DNA from: Ehrlichia chaffeensis str. Arkansas | GTDB lineage: Bacteria > Pseudomonadota > Alphaproteobacteria > Rickettsiales > Anaplasmataceae | Direction: 5' to 3' | NCBI RefSeq assembly: GCF_000013145.1 | Contig: NC_007799.1 | Location: 930,001-994,000, forward strand | Length of the DNA stretch: 64,000 nucleotides | In this document: positions 9,241 through 21,290 of the stretch, in pieces | How positions within the stretch are numbered: position 1 is the stretch's first letter | Layout of the letters: each line of letters starts with the position of its first letter | Translations under genes and position numbers: made by a program | Notes under the pieces: model-generated | Seen by the model: the letters and a program-made list of their open reading frames with translations, nothing else | What the model was told of the DNA's origin: nothing | The model's database searches: none

Positions 9241-9880
9241 CACATACACACTTTAAGATTAATAATACATACAAACAGTCCAACCATTAAACTATCAAGC
9301 AAAAAAATATATTGAAGATTCAGAAGTAGAATATTTTATTATGTTGTTAATATTACACACCTGTTTAAAAATGTTTTACGTGATAATATGTTGTAAATAC
9401 TTTTAATAATCACATATACGCAAATCTATTACCGTTATCAGGAAATAAATAATACCCTTATTCTATCATTCAGTTAATTTTATTATGATAATATCTGTTT
9501 TATACAGCCTAGTAGATGTTCTTTTTTGTTTACTTAGTTCTTTACTAATATCCTCCACATACACACTTTAAGATTAATTAATGCATATAAACAGTCTAAC
9601 CATTAAACTATAAAGCAAAAAAATATATTAAAGATTCAGAAGTAGAATATTTTATTATGTTGTTAATATTACACACCTGTTTAAAAAATGTTTTACGTGA
9701 TAATATTTTGTTGCAAATACTTTTAATAATCACATATACGCAAATCTATTAGCGTTATCAGAAAATAAATAATACCCTTATTCTATCATTCAGTTAATTT
9801 TATTATGATAATATCTGATTGTTATACAGTTTTTGCAGATGTTCTTTTTTGTTTACTTAATTCTTTATTAATATCCTCAC
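9241..9880. repeat. Two-copy tandem repeat, about 314 bp, including the 3' end of the next gene
   Basis: The segment beginning cacatacacactttaagatt occurs at 9241 and 9555. The second copy runs into the 3' end of the 420-aa gene on the minus strand (9822 upward). The first copy carries a decayed duplicate of about the last 17 codons of that gene (about 9495-9552). Differences are scattered substitutions and small indels. The gap 9144-9821 contains no other gene. Confidence 0.9.
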
Positions 9881-11084
9881 TCGTACCACATATAATTTGC
9901 TCACTCAGTTCACCACCAAGTCTACTTATTGCTTCCAAATCTCTACGACTAATTTTCTTCTTCTGACTCTGCTGTTCTTCCTGTTTTGGCTCTTCTATAC
10001 CTCTCTCAGAATCTACTATAAAACCATATTGTCCGCTTACATGACTTCTCAAAAATTTTTCATCTCCACCTAACCTAGCTTTACATAGTAAACTTGTTTT
10101 AACAAAATTTACACCTGAATCCCTGATACCTAAACACAATAACCTAGCTGAATCACTGATAGCAGACATCCCCGCCATTACTGGTAAACATCTCATATTA
10201 CGATTATGTATACCATTCGTGATGGCACTAGGGAATCTTATTATACCTTCGCACAAACTAGCAGAATGTCTGACAAAAGATGAACAACATGTTAAACTAT
10301 TACTAACAATAGACAAGAAAAACATAAATAATGTAGCAGCATATGGTCTATACCTACCTGGTAAAACCCCAGAACTTGTATGTATTATTTTTTTATCTAC
10401 TCTTTGAGCAATATATGCAGACACATTATCACAACATCGTGCTACACCTAACAATATTGCACCAAATGTTCTACCTGTACACCCAATTGCTAACCCAGCT
10501 AAATTAAAGGGTAACATAAGCAAAGAAAGTGGTAAGTTAGTCTTTTTATTCTCATATTTACAAACAGAAAATGAATAAGGATAAACTTCATGTTCACTAC
10601 TCAACATGACATCTCTATTATTACGTTTCCCTACAGGATCAACACATTTACTTCCATCAAAAGCTACAACTAATACTTTATTTTCCTCTTCTTTAGATTC
10701 AAAATCCTCATAATTACTAAGCCCAGCAGTATTTATTGCATATAACATATGTCCTTGCACATTAAAAATTGGCATTTTGTCAGGCCCTGTTAACGGAGTA
10801 ACTGGATATCTTTTTCCTTTATATATTAAATAATCTCCTTCAATCTTTAATCCTACATTATGACATTTACTTGGTATATATTTACATGTTTGACTTCTAT
10901 GTAAAGCTGGTAGTAGCGCTCTGCACTTAACTTTTTGATTAACCCCAAACGTAGGAAATGCTCTAAGTATTGGTATAACACCAAAAAAACCATATACTGT
11001 ACGTACACCATTAAATATCTTCAATGGAGTAGATGGTATAGCTCTAACACCACCCCTAATAGCCCTAAAAATATTACTAAACAT
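9822..11084 (-). CDS. Hypothetical protein, 420 aa, with two hydrophobic segments
   Basis: I do not recognise this protein. The first 60 residues are basic and amphipathic (repeated short Arg/Gly/Pro/Phe runs). A soluble part follows (about 80-180), then hydrophobic regions at about 183-215 and 248-272 that could be membrane-inserted. The charged tail (from about residue 355) contains a Glu/Gln-rich stretch, then KKKISRR, and ends with KELSKQKRTSAKTV. A basic, hydroxyl-rich C terminus is seen in several Anaplasmataceae type IV secretion substrates, so an effector role is possible but unproven. It is a single gene, and its 3' end is duplicated downstream. Confidence 0.7.
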   Translation of the reverse strand: MFSNIFRAIRGGVRAIPSTPLKIFNGVRTVYGFFGVIPILRAFPTFGVNQKVKCRALLPALHRSQTCKYIPSKCHNVGLKIEGDYLIYKGKRYPVTPLTGPDKMPIFNVQGHMLYAINTAGLSNYEDFESKEEENKVLVVAFDGSKCVDPVGKRNNRDVMLSSEHEVYPYSFSVCKYENKKTNLPLSLLMLPFNLAGLAIGCTGRTFGAILLGVARCCDNVSAYIAQRVDKKIIHTSSGVLPGRYRPYAATLFMFFLSIVSNSLTCCSSFVRHSASLCEGIIRFPSAITNGIHNRNMRCLPVMAGMSAISDSARLLCLGIRDSGVNFVKTSLLCKARLGGDEKFLRSHVSGQYGFIVDSERGIEEPKQEEQQSQKKKISRRDLEAISRLGGELSEQIICGTSEDINKELSKQKRTSAKTV

Positions 11085-11299
11085 ATCTTATCAACACTAA
11101 TATTACAAAAACACCTACTTAACTATATTATACAATAGTAAAAAAATTAATATCAAAAATATTTAATATAAAGAACATAAAGAAGATAAAAAACAATTGA
11201 AATATTATATAAAAACTAATAAAAAATATTTAGCTTACAACACACAGGGAAATTATCTATCAAAACCCTTATTCATCTAAATATAAAAAATGAACAGAA

Positions 11300-11656
11300 T
11301 TAATATCCTAACAGTACACTATATAAAATTATAAATGTTAAAAACAACACAGTTAAAATCACAATTCCTTTAATAACAAGAAATACAGATGCTCTTAACA
11401 CAACAGAATGTATATAATCTTCTAATATAACCTGTACACCTAGAACCGCATGATAAAATGCAGAGATAAAAAAGCATAATAAAATAATAAGATCAGTATT
11501 ACTTATATTTGAAATAGACAAATGAAGTTCTGGAAAAGATTTAAGTATTATAGAAATAACACCAAGAACCTTAAATAAAAACCACAGAGAAAGAGGAATT
11601 AAAACAAAAGCCGTAACCCTTTGAATTAACCAATGATAAACTGAATGACTAACCAT
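11300..11656 (-). CDS. sdhD: Succinate dehydrogenase membrane anchor subunit D
   Basis: 118 residues with three membrane helices (about 14-37, 54-75 and 88-115). It anchors SdhAB and helps bind heme b and ubiquinone in complex II. The start SVYHWLIQRVTAFVLIPLSLW carries the QRVTA...P motif of SdhD. The second helix holds the heme-ligand His region (AFYHAVLGVQVILEDYIH). It lies 12 bp after sdhC. The catalytic genes sdhA and sdhB are not adjacent. Confidence 0.92.
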   Translation of the reverse strand: MVSHSVYHWLIQRVTAFVLIPLSLWFLFKVLGVISIILKSFPELHLSISNISNTDLIILLCFFISAFYHAVLGVQVILEDYIHSVVLRASVFLVIKGIVILTVLFLTFIILYSVLLGY

Positions 11657-11668
11657 AATTTTATATCA

Positions 11669-12055
11669 TTAACTTAAGAAAAAACTATAAAGTATAAAAG
11701 ATGAGACTAGACATAAAAAAACAACTACCACTCCCGTAGTTCTCACCGCAGATTTACTCAAACCCAATCCTAAATCCCAGAAAATATGCCTTATACCATT
11801 CATATAATGGTAGCACAATACATTCAACCAAATAAAAGTTATTAACTTTAGAGAATATAATGAAACATAAGAATTACAAAAAAAACTACAAATTCTATAT
11901 ACTACTTGAGGACATAAAAAAGAAAGAATAAAACCCCATGATAGAACCAGCAGACCTAAAAATAGTATCATACCAGTAAACCTATGCATAATAGAAAGCT
12001 TATATACAACTTTGTATATTTGTAAATGCGGTGATAAAGGCCTAACTTTTGACAT
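11669..12055 (-). CDS. sdhC: Succinate dehydrogenase cytochrome b556 subunit C
   Basis: 128 residues and three helices. The start RPLSPHLQIYK followed by MHRFTG is the classic SdhC signature (RP-SPH, then HR-TG), with the quinone-pocket Ser/Arg. The heme-ligand region is YHYMNGIRHIFWDLG. The ATG at 12053-12055 is preferred; an upstream TTG two codons earlier is also in frame. It lies downstream of 16S rRNA on the same strand and is followed by sdhD. Confidence 0.93.
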   Translation of the reverse strand: MSKVRPLSPHLQIYKVVYKLSIMHRFTGMILFLGLLVLSWGFILSFLCPQVVYRICSFFCNSYVSLYSLKLITFIWLNVLCYHYMNGIRHIFWDLGLGLSKSAVRTTGVVVVFLCLVSSFILYSFFLS

Positions 12056-12219
12056 TATCAAATTTCATAAAAATAAAAGAAATTTATGCCTAATTACAGG
12101 ATAAAGATTAACTACACCCTTAACCATTTAGACAAAACAATTAGACAAAATAGAAATAAAGACGGCGTAGCAGCTTATCAAAACATTACTAAAAAATAAC
12201 ATTAGATAAGAAAGCCTAA

Positions 12220-13726
<1,507 letters not shown>

Positions 13727-13732
13727 GACAAA

Positions 13733-13748
13733 CCATAATTAATTATGG
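13733..13748. other. 16-bp perfect palindrome in the 16S leader
   Basis: ccataattaattatgg sits 7 bp before the mature 16S 5' end. It could be a leader hairpin or part of the processing region; this is a positional inference only. Confidence 0.4.
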
Positions 13749-13894
13749 CTTGGACTCATGCAAACAAATAAATAAAATACGTCAATGCATGATATAAATA
13801 AATATAGCTATATGCACCGCCGCCTTTATTTCTATTCTATAAACTTAAACTATTCAAACAACTTCATCAATTATGACACTTAGCCATGGGTTGA

Positions 13895-13923
13895 ATTATC
13901 AATTAATATATGATTAATGTCAA
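13895..13923 (-). promoter_or_regulatory. 16S rRNA promoter
   Basis: On the minus strand TTGACA (13918-13923) is followed by exactly 17 nt and GATAAT (13895-13900), a near-consensus sigma70-type promoter. Transcription would start near 13888, giving a leader of about 160 nt before 16S. It sits between the 3' end of the EPSP-synthase-like gene and 16S. Confidence 0.8.
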
Positions 13924-13956
13924 TACATTTTTTAACATTAATTTTAAAATAAAAAA

Positions 13957-15243
13957 TTAGGCAATTCTAATTTTCGCTCCATGTTTATTAAATAACTCAA
14001 TTATTGCAAACAAATCATTTGTTTTTCTCGCATTTTTTATTTTAATAAAATTATTAGAAATCATACCCATGGTCAAAAATAACACTGTAATTTTAAAATC
14101 GTAACATGCGTCTACTGTACCACAATCAAAAATATTATTAGAATGACCATAAATAATTAAGCGATCTGCTTCTATTTCTATCATTACCCCACATTTCATC
14201 AATTGCTTAATAACCACTCTTAACCTTTTATCTGTAAGTGTTCTATTTAATACACCACTTAAAACTGTTATACCTTCAGCACATGCAGCTATCATCACTA
14301 TAAATAAATATTCATCAATATCAAAATTTTCATTGAACAGCCACTCAATTCCTTGTAGAACACTCCCCTTAACCACAAGATCTACAACTTCTTCTCCCAC
14401 TGCATTTTTTCTCTGATTTAGAAAGAAAAGATTTCCCCCCATTTTCACTAAAATTTTATAAAAATTTTTCATTTTATCATTGAACAAAACATCCAATATA
14501 GTGATTTCTGACCCCTTTAAAATCAATGCTACAGTTATAAAAGATAACATACAAAAAAAATCGTTAGGAATACATACATTCTTGGAGTATAACTCACGTT
14601 GACCAGATATACTGATTACCGAATTTTTATCCACCAAACATTCTATCGCAACATTAAAACGTTGTAACATATTTACAATGCTATCTTGAGCAGTAGTACC
14701 AACTATAGTTGTGGTACCATACGTATTTAAAGCAGCAAACATTATTGCCATCTTTACACTATCTTCCCTAGTCGTATATTTTATAGGTAACATGTCTATA
14801 CAGCCAACTAAAGCAGCGGGTAATTTATTATTATTTGAAATAAATCTCGCACCCATTAAGAATAATGGCTTCATTACATTGCTAATATTTAAATTAACCT
14901 CTCCATGTAGAAAAGATGTAAAAGGACAATTAGATAAACTTCCTATTATCATATAAATAGATGGATCATTAAAACATAATATATCTTTTGAACAAAGGAA
15001 ACCTCCTACACCCATTCCTTCTACAGTACAAATCTTACTATTTTTATTATATTTAATTTTAATACCAAGCGAATTTAAAGATTTAATAGTAAGTGCTATA
15101 TCGCTGTTAAAGACAATATCATAAATTTTAGTGACACCTATTACCTGAGATGCTAAGATTAATGTTGCATGTGAAAGCAAACTATCTTTCAGCACGCTCA
15201 CATGGCCAGATATACGATATATTCTCTCAGATATTATCACCAT
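13957..15243 (-). CDS. aroA: EPSP-synthase (AroA) family protein with lost active-site motifs
   Basis: 428 residues with the two-domain enolpyruvyl transferase fold. Alignable landmarks with alphaproteobacterial AroA include the opening SGHVSVLKDSLLSHATLILA, VMKPLFLMGARF, ALNTYGTTTI, DEYLFIVMIAACAEG and a matching last helix. AroA normally opens with K-S-x-S-x-R; here the aligned Lys and Arg are replaced (DSLLSHA). The GNSGTT loop has become NDPSIYM (92-98), SAQVKSA has become REDSVKM, and PGDPSSAAF has become PNDFFCMLSF. The DE of the second domain remains. The reading frame is intact and full length, so the fold is kept while catalysis looks doubtful. No other shikimate gene is nearby. MurA is a less likely identity because its Cys-loop context is absent. 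Confidence 0.8.
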   Translation of the reverse strand: MVIISERIYRISGHVSVLKDSLLSHATLILASQVIGVTKIYDIVFNSDIALTIKSLNSLGIKIKYNKNSKICTVEGMGVGGFLCSKDILCFNDPSIYMIIGSLSNCPFTSFLHGEVNLNISNVMKPLFLMGARFISNNNKLPAALVGCIDMLPIKYTTREDSVKMAIMFAALNTYGTTTIVGTTAQDSIVNMLQRFNVAIECLVDKNSVISISGQRELYSKNVCIPNDFFCMLSFITVALILKGSEITILDVLFNDKMKNFYKILVKMGGNLFFLNQRKNAVGEEVVDLVVKGSVLQGIEWLFNENFDIDEYLFIVMIAACAEGITVLSGVLNRTLTDKRLRVVIKQLMKCGVMIEIEADRLIIYGHSNNIFDCGTVDACYDFKITVLFLTMGMISNNFIKIKNARKTNDLFAIIELFNKHGAKIRIA

Positions 15244-15608
15244 AAATATTACCCCTACTATCAGGATATAATTATCATAAAATTTCTAGATCTCTATATT
15301 CCAAACTATATATTAAAAAGATATAATAGCATTAGAGATATCATCAATAAATTATATTAAAAGTGTACAACACATCAGAAAATCTAAAATACATTATTAA
15401 ATACAAAGTTATATCTTATACACTCACCCAATCATAAACACGAAAAGTACTACCAGCGATACATCTGAATACATATAATACATTTCTAAACATTACAATT
15501 ACCAATTAATACAACAATTATTTAGGTAAAATATTTTGTGTTATCAAACATTTAAAAAGAAATACGCTATCTATTTTTAAATACAACTCACCATAAATTA
15601 AAGCAACA
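15244..15608. other. Gene-free spacer
   Basis: 365 bp of AT-rich sequence between dnaE (which ends at 15609) and the aroA-like gene. It probably holds the aroA-like promoter. No repeat or RNA gene is recognised. Confidence 0.5.
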
Positions 15609-18600
15609 TTAAACTAAAATGCTATTAATCTCAATATCCTTTACCCAATTTAACTTAAAAATTTGTGCAAAAATTAAAGGAGTAACTAAAAAGCTATTTG
15701 GCAATTGAATTGTCACATGATCATTTGGAAGAACCAGATCAATTAATACAACAGTAGATCCCCTATTCTGCAACAAACTAGATAGCTCTTTTATTACAAC
15801 ACTATTCTTAGCATTAACATGTATAACCATAGTTTTTATAATAGAAGAAATTTTGTTTTCAAAACTATAGATATTTTTACCAAGTAATCGTACTGAGGCA
15901 CTATAAAAAGTATTATCCATCTCAATAATTACAGATGCACCAGTAGTAAATAAGTCTTTATTATCTTCTATTATATTTCCATTATAAAAAACTATTTCAT
16001 GAATGTTAAAAGGATCAGAAAGAGTTACAACTGCAAACTTATCCTTATTTGTAGAACGCACTTTAACATTAGAAATTATACCTACAATCACATTATTATA
16101 AGAAGATTTATCATCGTAGTGAATAAAACCTATATTCAATTTGTCTAAAAGATACTTATAGTTTTCCATGGGATGATGATTAAGATAAAAACCTATAGAG
16201 GAAAACTCATTATTCAGCTTTTCTTCTTTAGTCCAATCATCAGTTTCTGATAACTTATAATGATTTTTATCATTAAACAAACTAAATTGGTTAAAATTAG
16301 CATTATACTTATTATATTCAATAATATCTAAAAATAAAAATACTGATTCAAAAAGCTGCTTTCTATTGCTATGAATACTATCCAGAACCCCCGCTTTAAT
16401 AATACTTTCCAGTATTCTCTTGTGCACACATTTAGTACTTACTCTGTCAATAAAATCCCATATGTCTTTATAAGCAACATCGTCTACTATCTCTTTTGCT
16501 GAATGCTGTCCTACATTCTTAAGAGCTCCAAGGGCATATCTAATAGACGATGCACCCTCAATAGTAAACAATACTTTAGAAGAGTTAATATCCGGAGGTA
16601 ATATTTCAATACCATGCAACTTTGCTTGATGACACAACATTTCTAACTTATCCTTATCCATTATATCTAAATTCATCGAAGCAGTAAAAAATTCCAACGT
16701 ATAATTAGCTTTCAAATAAGCTGTCTGATAACTGATCAAAGCATAAGCTGCAGCATGTGATTTATTAAACCCATATCCCGCAAATTTTGCTACTAAATCA
16801 AAAATATAGCTTGCCTTCTCTTCCTCTATTCCATTGCTAACAGCACCATTTATAAAAGTTCTGCGTTGATTATCCATCTCCTCCTTAATCTTTTTTCCCA
16901 TAGCACGCCTTAACAAATCTGCTTCACCTAAACTATATCCAGCCATAATCTTGGCAATTTCCATTACTTGCTCTTGATAAATTATAACCCCAAAAGTTTC
17001 TCTAAGGACATCTTCTAAAATTGGATGTATATAATCTGGTTTTTCAAACCCATGCTTGCGTGCTATATATATAGAAATGTTATCCATAGGACCTGGCCTA
17101 TACAGAGAAATCAATGCTATAATATCATTTATATTATCTGGCTTCAGCTTACTAATTACTTCCCTCATACCCGAACTTTCAAGCTGGAATACACCAACAG
17201 AATCACCTGCAGACAACATTTCATATGTTTTTCTATCATTTAAAGGAATACGTGATATATCAACACTGTGACCTCCCCTATTAACTAAATGACAAATTTG
17301 ATTTATTACAGTTAAAGTCCGCAATCCCAAAAAATCAAATTTCACTAATCCTGCTTTCTCAGTATATTTCATATTATACTGTGTAATAGGAAGAGAAGAC
17401 GTGCTATCATAATATAAAGGCAGTAATTCTTCCAATTCTCTATCACAAATTACAATACCTGCAGCATGTATCGAAACATGTCTATACAGCCCTTCAAGCT
17501 TTAATGATATTTCTAATAATTTAGCAACTGTTTCATCATCATCCTGCTCTTTCTGCAAATTTTTATCCATCTCTATTGCTTCAGATAAAGTAACAGGCTT
17601 AACTGGGTTGTGAGGAATCATTTTACAGATTCTATCCACCTGGAAATAAGGCATCTGCATAACTCTACCCACATCACGAAGCACAGCCTTAGCTTGTAAT
17701 TTTCCAAAAGTTATAATGTGAGCAACGTAACCATATTTCTTTCTTACATACTCTATAACGTAATCTCTCTTTTCCTGACAAAAATCAATATCAAAATCTG
17801 GCATTGAAATACGGTCAGGATTTAAAAATCTTTCAAAAATTAAACCAAATTCTATAGGGTCAAGATCAGTAATTTGCAAAGACCAAGCAACAAGAGAACC
17901 AGCTCCAGATCCTCTACCAGGACCTACCATTATATCATTTCTTTTACTCCAACATATAAAATCCGATACTATCAAAAAATACCCAGCATAATCCATTGAG
18001 ATAATAATATCTAATTCATAATGCAGTCTTTCATAGTACTTGGAAACTTGTTCTGTAGATAAACTTTTACTTTTTAAACGATTATCCAATCCATTAATAG
18101 CTTGACTTATTAATTCTTGACTCTCATTTTTACCACTTGAACAAGGAAAATGAGGTAACATAGGTTTCCTGGTTTCTGGCATAAAAGAACAACGCTGTGC
18201 TATTAACACAGTATTAGAAACTGCTTCAGGAATATCCTTAAACAACCTATACATCTCATCAGAAGACTTAAAATAATGCTCTTCTGTGAACATCTTTCGG
18301 CCTTCCTGTGCAATATAATTACCATCTGATATACAAGATAAAACATCATGCGCTAAAAAATCATTTTTCTTAGCAAACAACACATCATTCGTGGCAACCA
18401 ATGGCAAATCTTTCTCATAAGCAAAATTAACAAGTGTTTTTTCTATGATTTTTTCCTCTTCCATTCCATGACGTTGAAGTTCAACATAAAGATTCCCATT
18501 AAAAGCAAGTAACAACTTATCTATAATGCCATAGTCAATAACATTACCTAACAAAAGTTGGGATAAAAATCCATCATGACCTCCTGTTAAAACAATAATA

Positions 18601-18971
18601 CCATCTTTCAGATCAATAAGTTTTTCTAAATCTACTCTATTAACTTTGTTGGACTGGCTATCCTTAAATGAATTACTAACAAGATTAACGATATTATTAT
18701 ATCCTATTTGATCTTTTACTAATAATACCAGTTCTCCAATACTATCACCATTATAGCTCATCATTATGTTACAGCCTATAATAGGCTGTACACCTAAACT
18801 CGATGCATAATCAGAAAATTCCAAAGATCCAAATAAATTACCTGAATCTGTTAATGCTAATGCAGGCATATTATACTGCACACATAAGTTCACCAAAGAA
18901 TCTATTTTTATCATTCCATGAAGTAAGGAATAATCACTATGAGACCTAAGATGAACAAATATTTGACTCAT
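15609..18971 (-). CDS. dnaE: DNA polymerase III alpha subunit
   Basis: 1120 residues from the ATG at 18969-18971 (MSQIFVHLRSHSDYSLLHG), which fits the family N terminus. A longer frame adds 15 unlike residues. It is the replicative polymerase of the DnaE1 type. Order: PHP domain (1-270), then the polymerase core with PGRGSGAGSL, PDFDIDF (near 390) and FDFLGL (near 545) supplying the three catalytic Asp. A helix-hairpin-helix region follows, and then an OB fold (around 960, IVGIISNVKVRS). No 3'-5' exonuclease motifs are present, so proofreading needs separate DnaQ. A PHP Zn-type residue set (HLRSHSDYS) is visible. Confidence 0.97.
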   Translation of the reverse strand: MSQIFVHLRSHSDYSLLHGMIKIDSLVNLCVQYNMPALALTDSGNLFGSLEFSDYASSLGVQPIIGCNIMMSYNGDSIGELVLLVKDQIGYNNIVNLVSNSFKDSQSNKVNRVDLEKLIDLKDGIIVLTGGHDGFLSQLLLGNVIDYGIIDKLLLAFNGNLYVELQRHGMEEEKIIEKTLVNFAYEKDLPLVATNDVLFAKKNDFLAHDVLSCISDGNYIAQEGRKMFTEEHYFKSSDEMYRLFKDIPEAVSNTVLIAQRCSFMPETRKPMLPHFPCSSGKNESQELISQAINGLDNRLKSKSLSTEQVSKYYERLHYELDIIISMDYAGYFLIVSDFICWSKRNDIMVGPGRGSGAGSLVAWSLQITDLDPIEFGLIFERFLNPDRISMPDFDIDFCQEKRDYVIEYVRKKYGYVAHIITFGKLQAKAVLRDVGRVMQMPYFQVDRICKMIPHNPVKPVTLSEAIEMDKNLQKEQDDDETVAKLLEISLKLEGLYRHVSIHAAGIVICDRELEELLPLYYDSTSSLPITQYNMKYTEKAGLVKFDFLGLRTLTVINQICHLVNRGGHSVDISRIPLNDRKTYEMLSAGDSVGVFQLESSGMREVISKLKPDNINDIIALISLYRPGPMDNISIYIARKHGFEKPDYIHPILEDVLRETFGVIIYQEQVMEIAKIMAGYSLGEADLLRRAMGKKIKEEMDNQRRTFINGAVSNGIEEEKASYIFDLVAKFAGYGFNKSHAAAYALISYQTAYLKANYTLEFFTASMNLDIMDKDKLEMLCHQAKLHGIEILPPDINSSKVLFTIEGASSIRYALGALKNVGQHSAKEIVDDVAYKDIWDFIDRVSTKCVHKRILESIIKAGVLDSIHSNRKQLFESVFLFLDIIEYNKYNANFNQFSLFNDKNHYKLSETDDWTKEEKLNNEFSSIGFYLNHHPMENYKYLLDKLNIGFIHYDDKSSYNNVIVGIISNVKVRSTNKDKFAVVTLSDPFNIHEIVFYNGNIIEDNKDLFTTGASVIIEMDNTFYSASVRLLGKNIYSFENKISSIIKTMVIHVNAKNSVVIKELSSLLQNRGSTVVLIDLVLPNDHVTIQLPNSFLVTPLIFAQIFKLNWVKDIEINSILV

Positions 18972-19729
18972 AATCACCAAATTTAATAAGCAACCTTTAT
19001 AGTGTAAATAACACAAACATATTTTCGCGAGAGTTATAAATTTATGTAATCACCCTCAAAACTATTGTATGCTAAGCAATACTTAATTTACATTTAATAG
19101 ACAGATATACAATAATAATTTGTAACAACAAATTAAAAAGCAAAATTGGTAATAAAAATGACTATAACCAAAGTGTTACAAAATTGTCGAACGCTTACTT
19201 TTAATAACTAGGAAATCAACAGCTTACTCTACATTAACAATACATAACTCCACTAAAATCAATAAAGTAGTATCCTCAACACCACCGTGTTTTTCATTAA
19301 GCAGTCCAAATTTAAAACGATTAAATATTTATCAAAAACAATAACTTAAGTTATTATACAAATGCAAACAACTATGAATTTAAGAATGAATGTTGGTGAG
19401 TTTGATAAACTATAGGTATTTTAGAGCTTTTTATTTTGTTTAAAAACATGGGATTTGTACAAATTATTTACACTTTAGAGTGCTATACCAATACACAAAT
19501 TAAATGATCAGAAAAAACAATCATGTTACCTGCATTAAACACTTGATATATGATTAATAGTAACATCAATAATGCAGTATTTTTACACTATATCTTTCCC
19601 ATCAAGCATTAACATTCCAAAATCATTAAACATCTATTAATGAATAACTTAATTCACTACAAAAATTATATATAAATTAATATATGCAATTACTATTTTT
19701 AGTAATAAACAACAAAGACACTTTAAATA
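18972..19729. other. Gene-free spacer upstream of dnaE
   Basis: About 760 bp, very AT-rich, with only short broken frames. The dnaE promoter should be near its right-hand start. No repeats or RNA genes are recognised. Confidence 0.5.
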
Positions 19730-21290
19730 CTGTATTCTCTTTTTATACAATTACATTTCGTTTCCCCCTAGATCACATTTTGGCGTTAAGGTTGAATAAA
19801 AAGCAAAAAATACCACCGTTCTTTATTACAAAAACATAAGTTATACCATTATTATACAGACATTTTCATATCCTAATCACTCAACTTCGCACGCTTAGAA
19901 AACGCTTTATAAGCTTTTACTGCATTCAATATAATTTCATCAGCACGTAAAAAATCATAATTTTTCTTATAATCAATAGTTAAGTGATTATTCTAAATAT
20001 TACCCCAATTTGTAACATCAACAATAGCACTATCATAATCCCTACCAAGCACAATGATTCCCCTGAGCTTGAACATAACAGCTAAAAAGTTTACACCAAC
20101 CCAATTTAAGTTTTTCGGGTTGTCCACAAACAACATGGACAAAAGCTTGTTGATTAAACCATAATTCTGTTAGTTCATATTTAAATTGTGCAATATTTGC
20201 ATTAGTAGTAAATACTTGATGGTGTAAATTCTCATAAAGCTTATCAATATATTCCTTACATTCTGTATTATCTAGCATAATTCTAAAAAGGCCTGCTCTA
20301 GAAGTATTAACCCATGTGTAATACTCGCATTAGGAGCAAATATTTGATGTGCAAATTCTCATAAAACCTATCAATATATTCTCTTTCTGTATTATCTAAC
20401 ATAATTCTAAAAAGGTTTACTCTAGAAGTATTAACCCATGTGCAACATTTGTGCTAGGAGTAAATATTTGATGGTGCAAATTCTCATAAACCTATCAATA
20501 TATTCTGTATTATCTAACATAATTCTAAAAAGGTTTGCTCTAGAAGTATTAACCCATGTGCAACATTTGTGCTAGGAGTAAATACTTGATGGTGCAAATT
20601 CTCATAAACCTATCAATATATTCTGTATTATCTAACATAATTCTAAAAAGGTTTGCTCTAGAAGTATTAACCCATGTGCAACATTTGTGCTAGGAGTAAA
20701 TATTTGATGGTGCAAATTCTCATAAAGCTTATCAATATATTCCTTACATTCTGTATTATCTAGCATAATTCTAAAAAGGCCTGCTCTAGAAGTATTAACC
20801 CATGTGTAATACTCGCATTAGGAGCAAATATTTGATGTGCAAATTCTCATAAAACCTATCAATATATTCTCTTTCTGTATTATCTAACATAATTCTAAAA
20901 AGGTTTACTCTAGAAGTATTAACCCATGTGCAACATTTGTGCTAGGAGTAAATATTTGATGGTGCAAATTCTCATAAAGCTTATCAATATATTCTGTATT
21001 ATCTAACATAATTCTAAAAAGGCCTGCTTTAGGAGTATTAACCTAGTTCCTACAAACATTTAGGATTTCCCTATCAACAAATTCATTAAGTTCTGGAGGA
21101 ACAAGGAAAATTACAGTTAATATTCCCACCAGCAGATTCAAAAATAGTATTCATTATGATTCATTCCTTAAATATCCAGAATATTTTACTTGATGTTTTT
21201 TTAAGCTTTCATCAGGAACACTAGTGCATGAACAAACAATAAAACTTACTGTAACAAAAGAACCCAAATATATCTGAAAACTTCCATAAC
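19730..21290 (-). pseudogene. Decayed EndoU lipoprotein paralogue expanded by internal repeats
   Basis: This region reads, on the minus strand, as a broken copy of the intact gene at 21795-22613. A signal-peptide-like part is at about 21200-21285. A region matching the early mature segment is at about 21040-21130. The core (20042-20278) contains HVVCGQPEKLKLGWCKLF. A C-terminal match is at about 19735-19845. Stops and frameshifts break it throughout. The second catalytic His of the core is lost (GGMHFF has become GWCKLF). The part encoding the segment before the core has been multiplied into seven tandem units (20281-21030). A 78-codon frame inside it is a fragment, not a gene. Confidence 0.85.
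20281..21030. repeat. Seven-copy tandem array, 118-128 bp units, with a second-order duplication
   Basis: The marker ttctaaaaagg occurs at 20281, 20405, 20523, 20641, 20769, 20893 and 21012, spacings 124, 118, 118, 128, 124 and 119. Variant units (for example the one with gtaatactcgcattaggagc) recur at about 20310 and 20805, so a block of about 488 bp has itself been copied. Units abut one another with no unique spacers, so this is not CRISPR. The array lies inside the EndoU pseudogene. Confidence 0.92.

Noticed and set aside
13957-15243. MurA as the identity of the enolpyruvyl-transferase-like gene
   Set aside because: The opening and the landmark order fit AroA; the MurA N-terminal and Cys-loop patterns are not seen.
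20042-20278. 78-codon frame as a separate gene
   Set aside because: It is a fragment of the decayed EndoU paralogue; signal peptide and C terminus are out of frame and a catalytic His is lost.
20281-21030. CRISPR array
   Set aside because: Units of 118-128 bp abut each other with no unique spacers, and they derive from a protein-coding segment.
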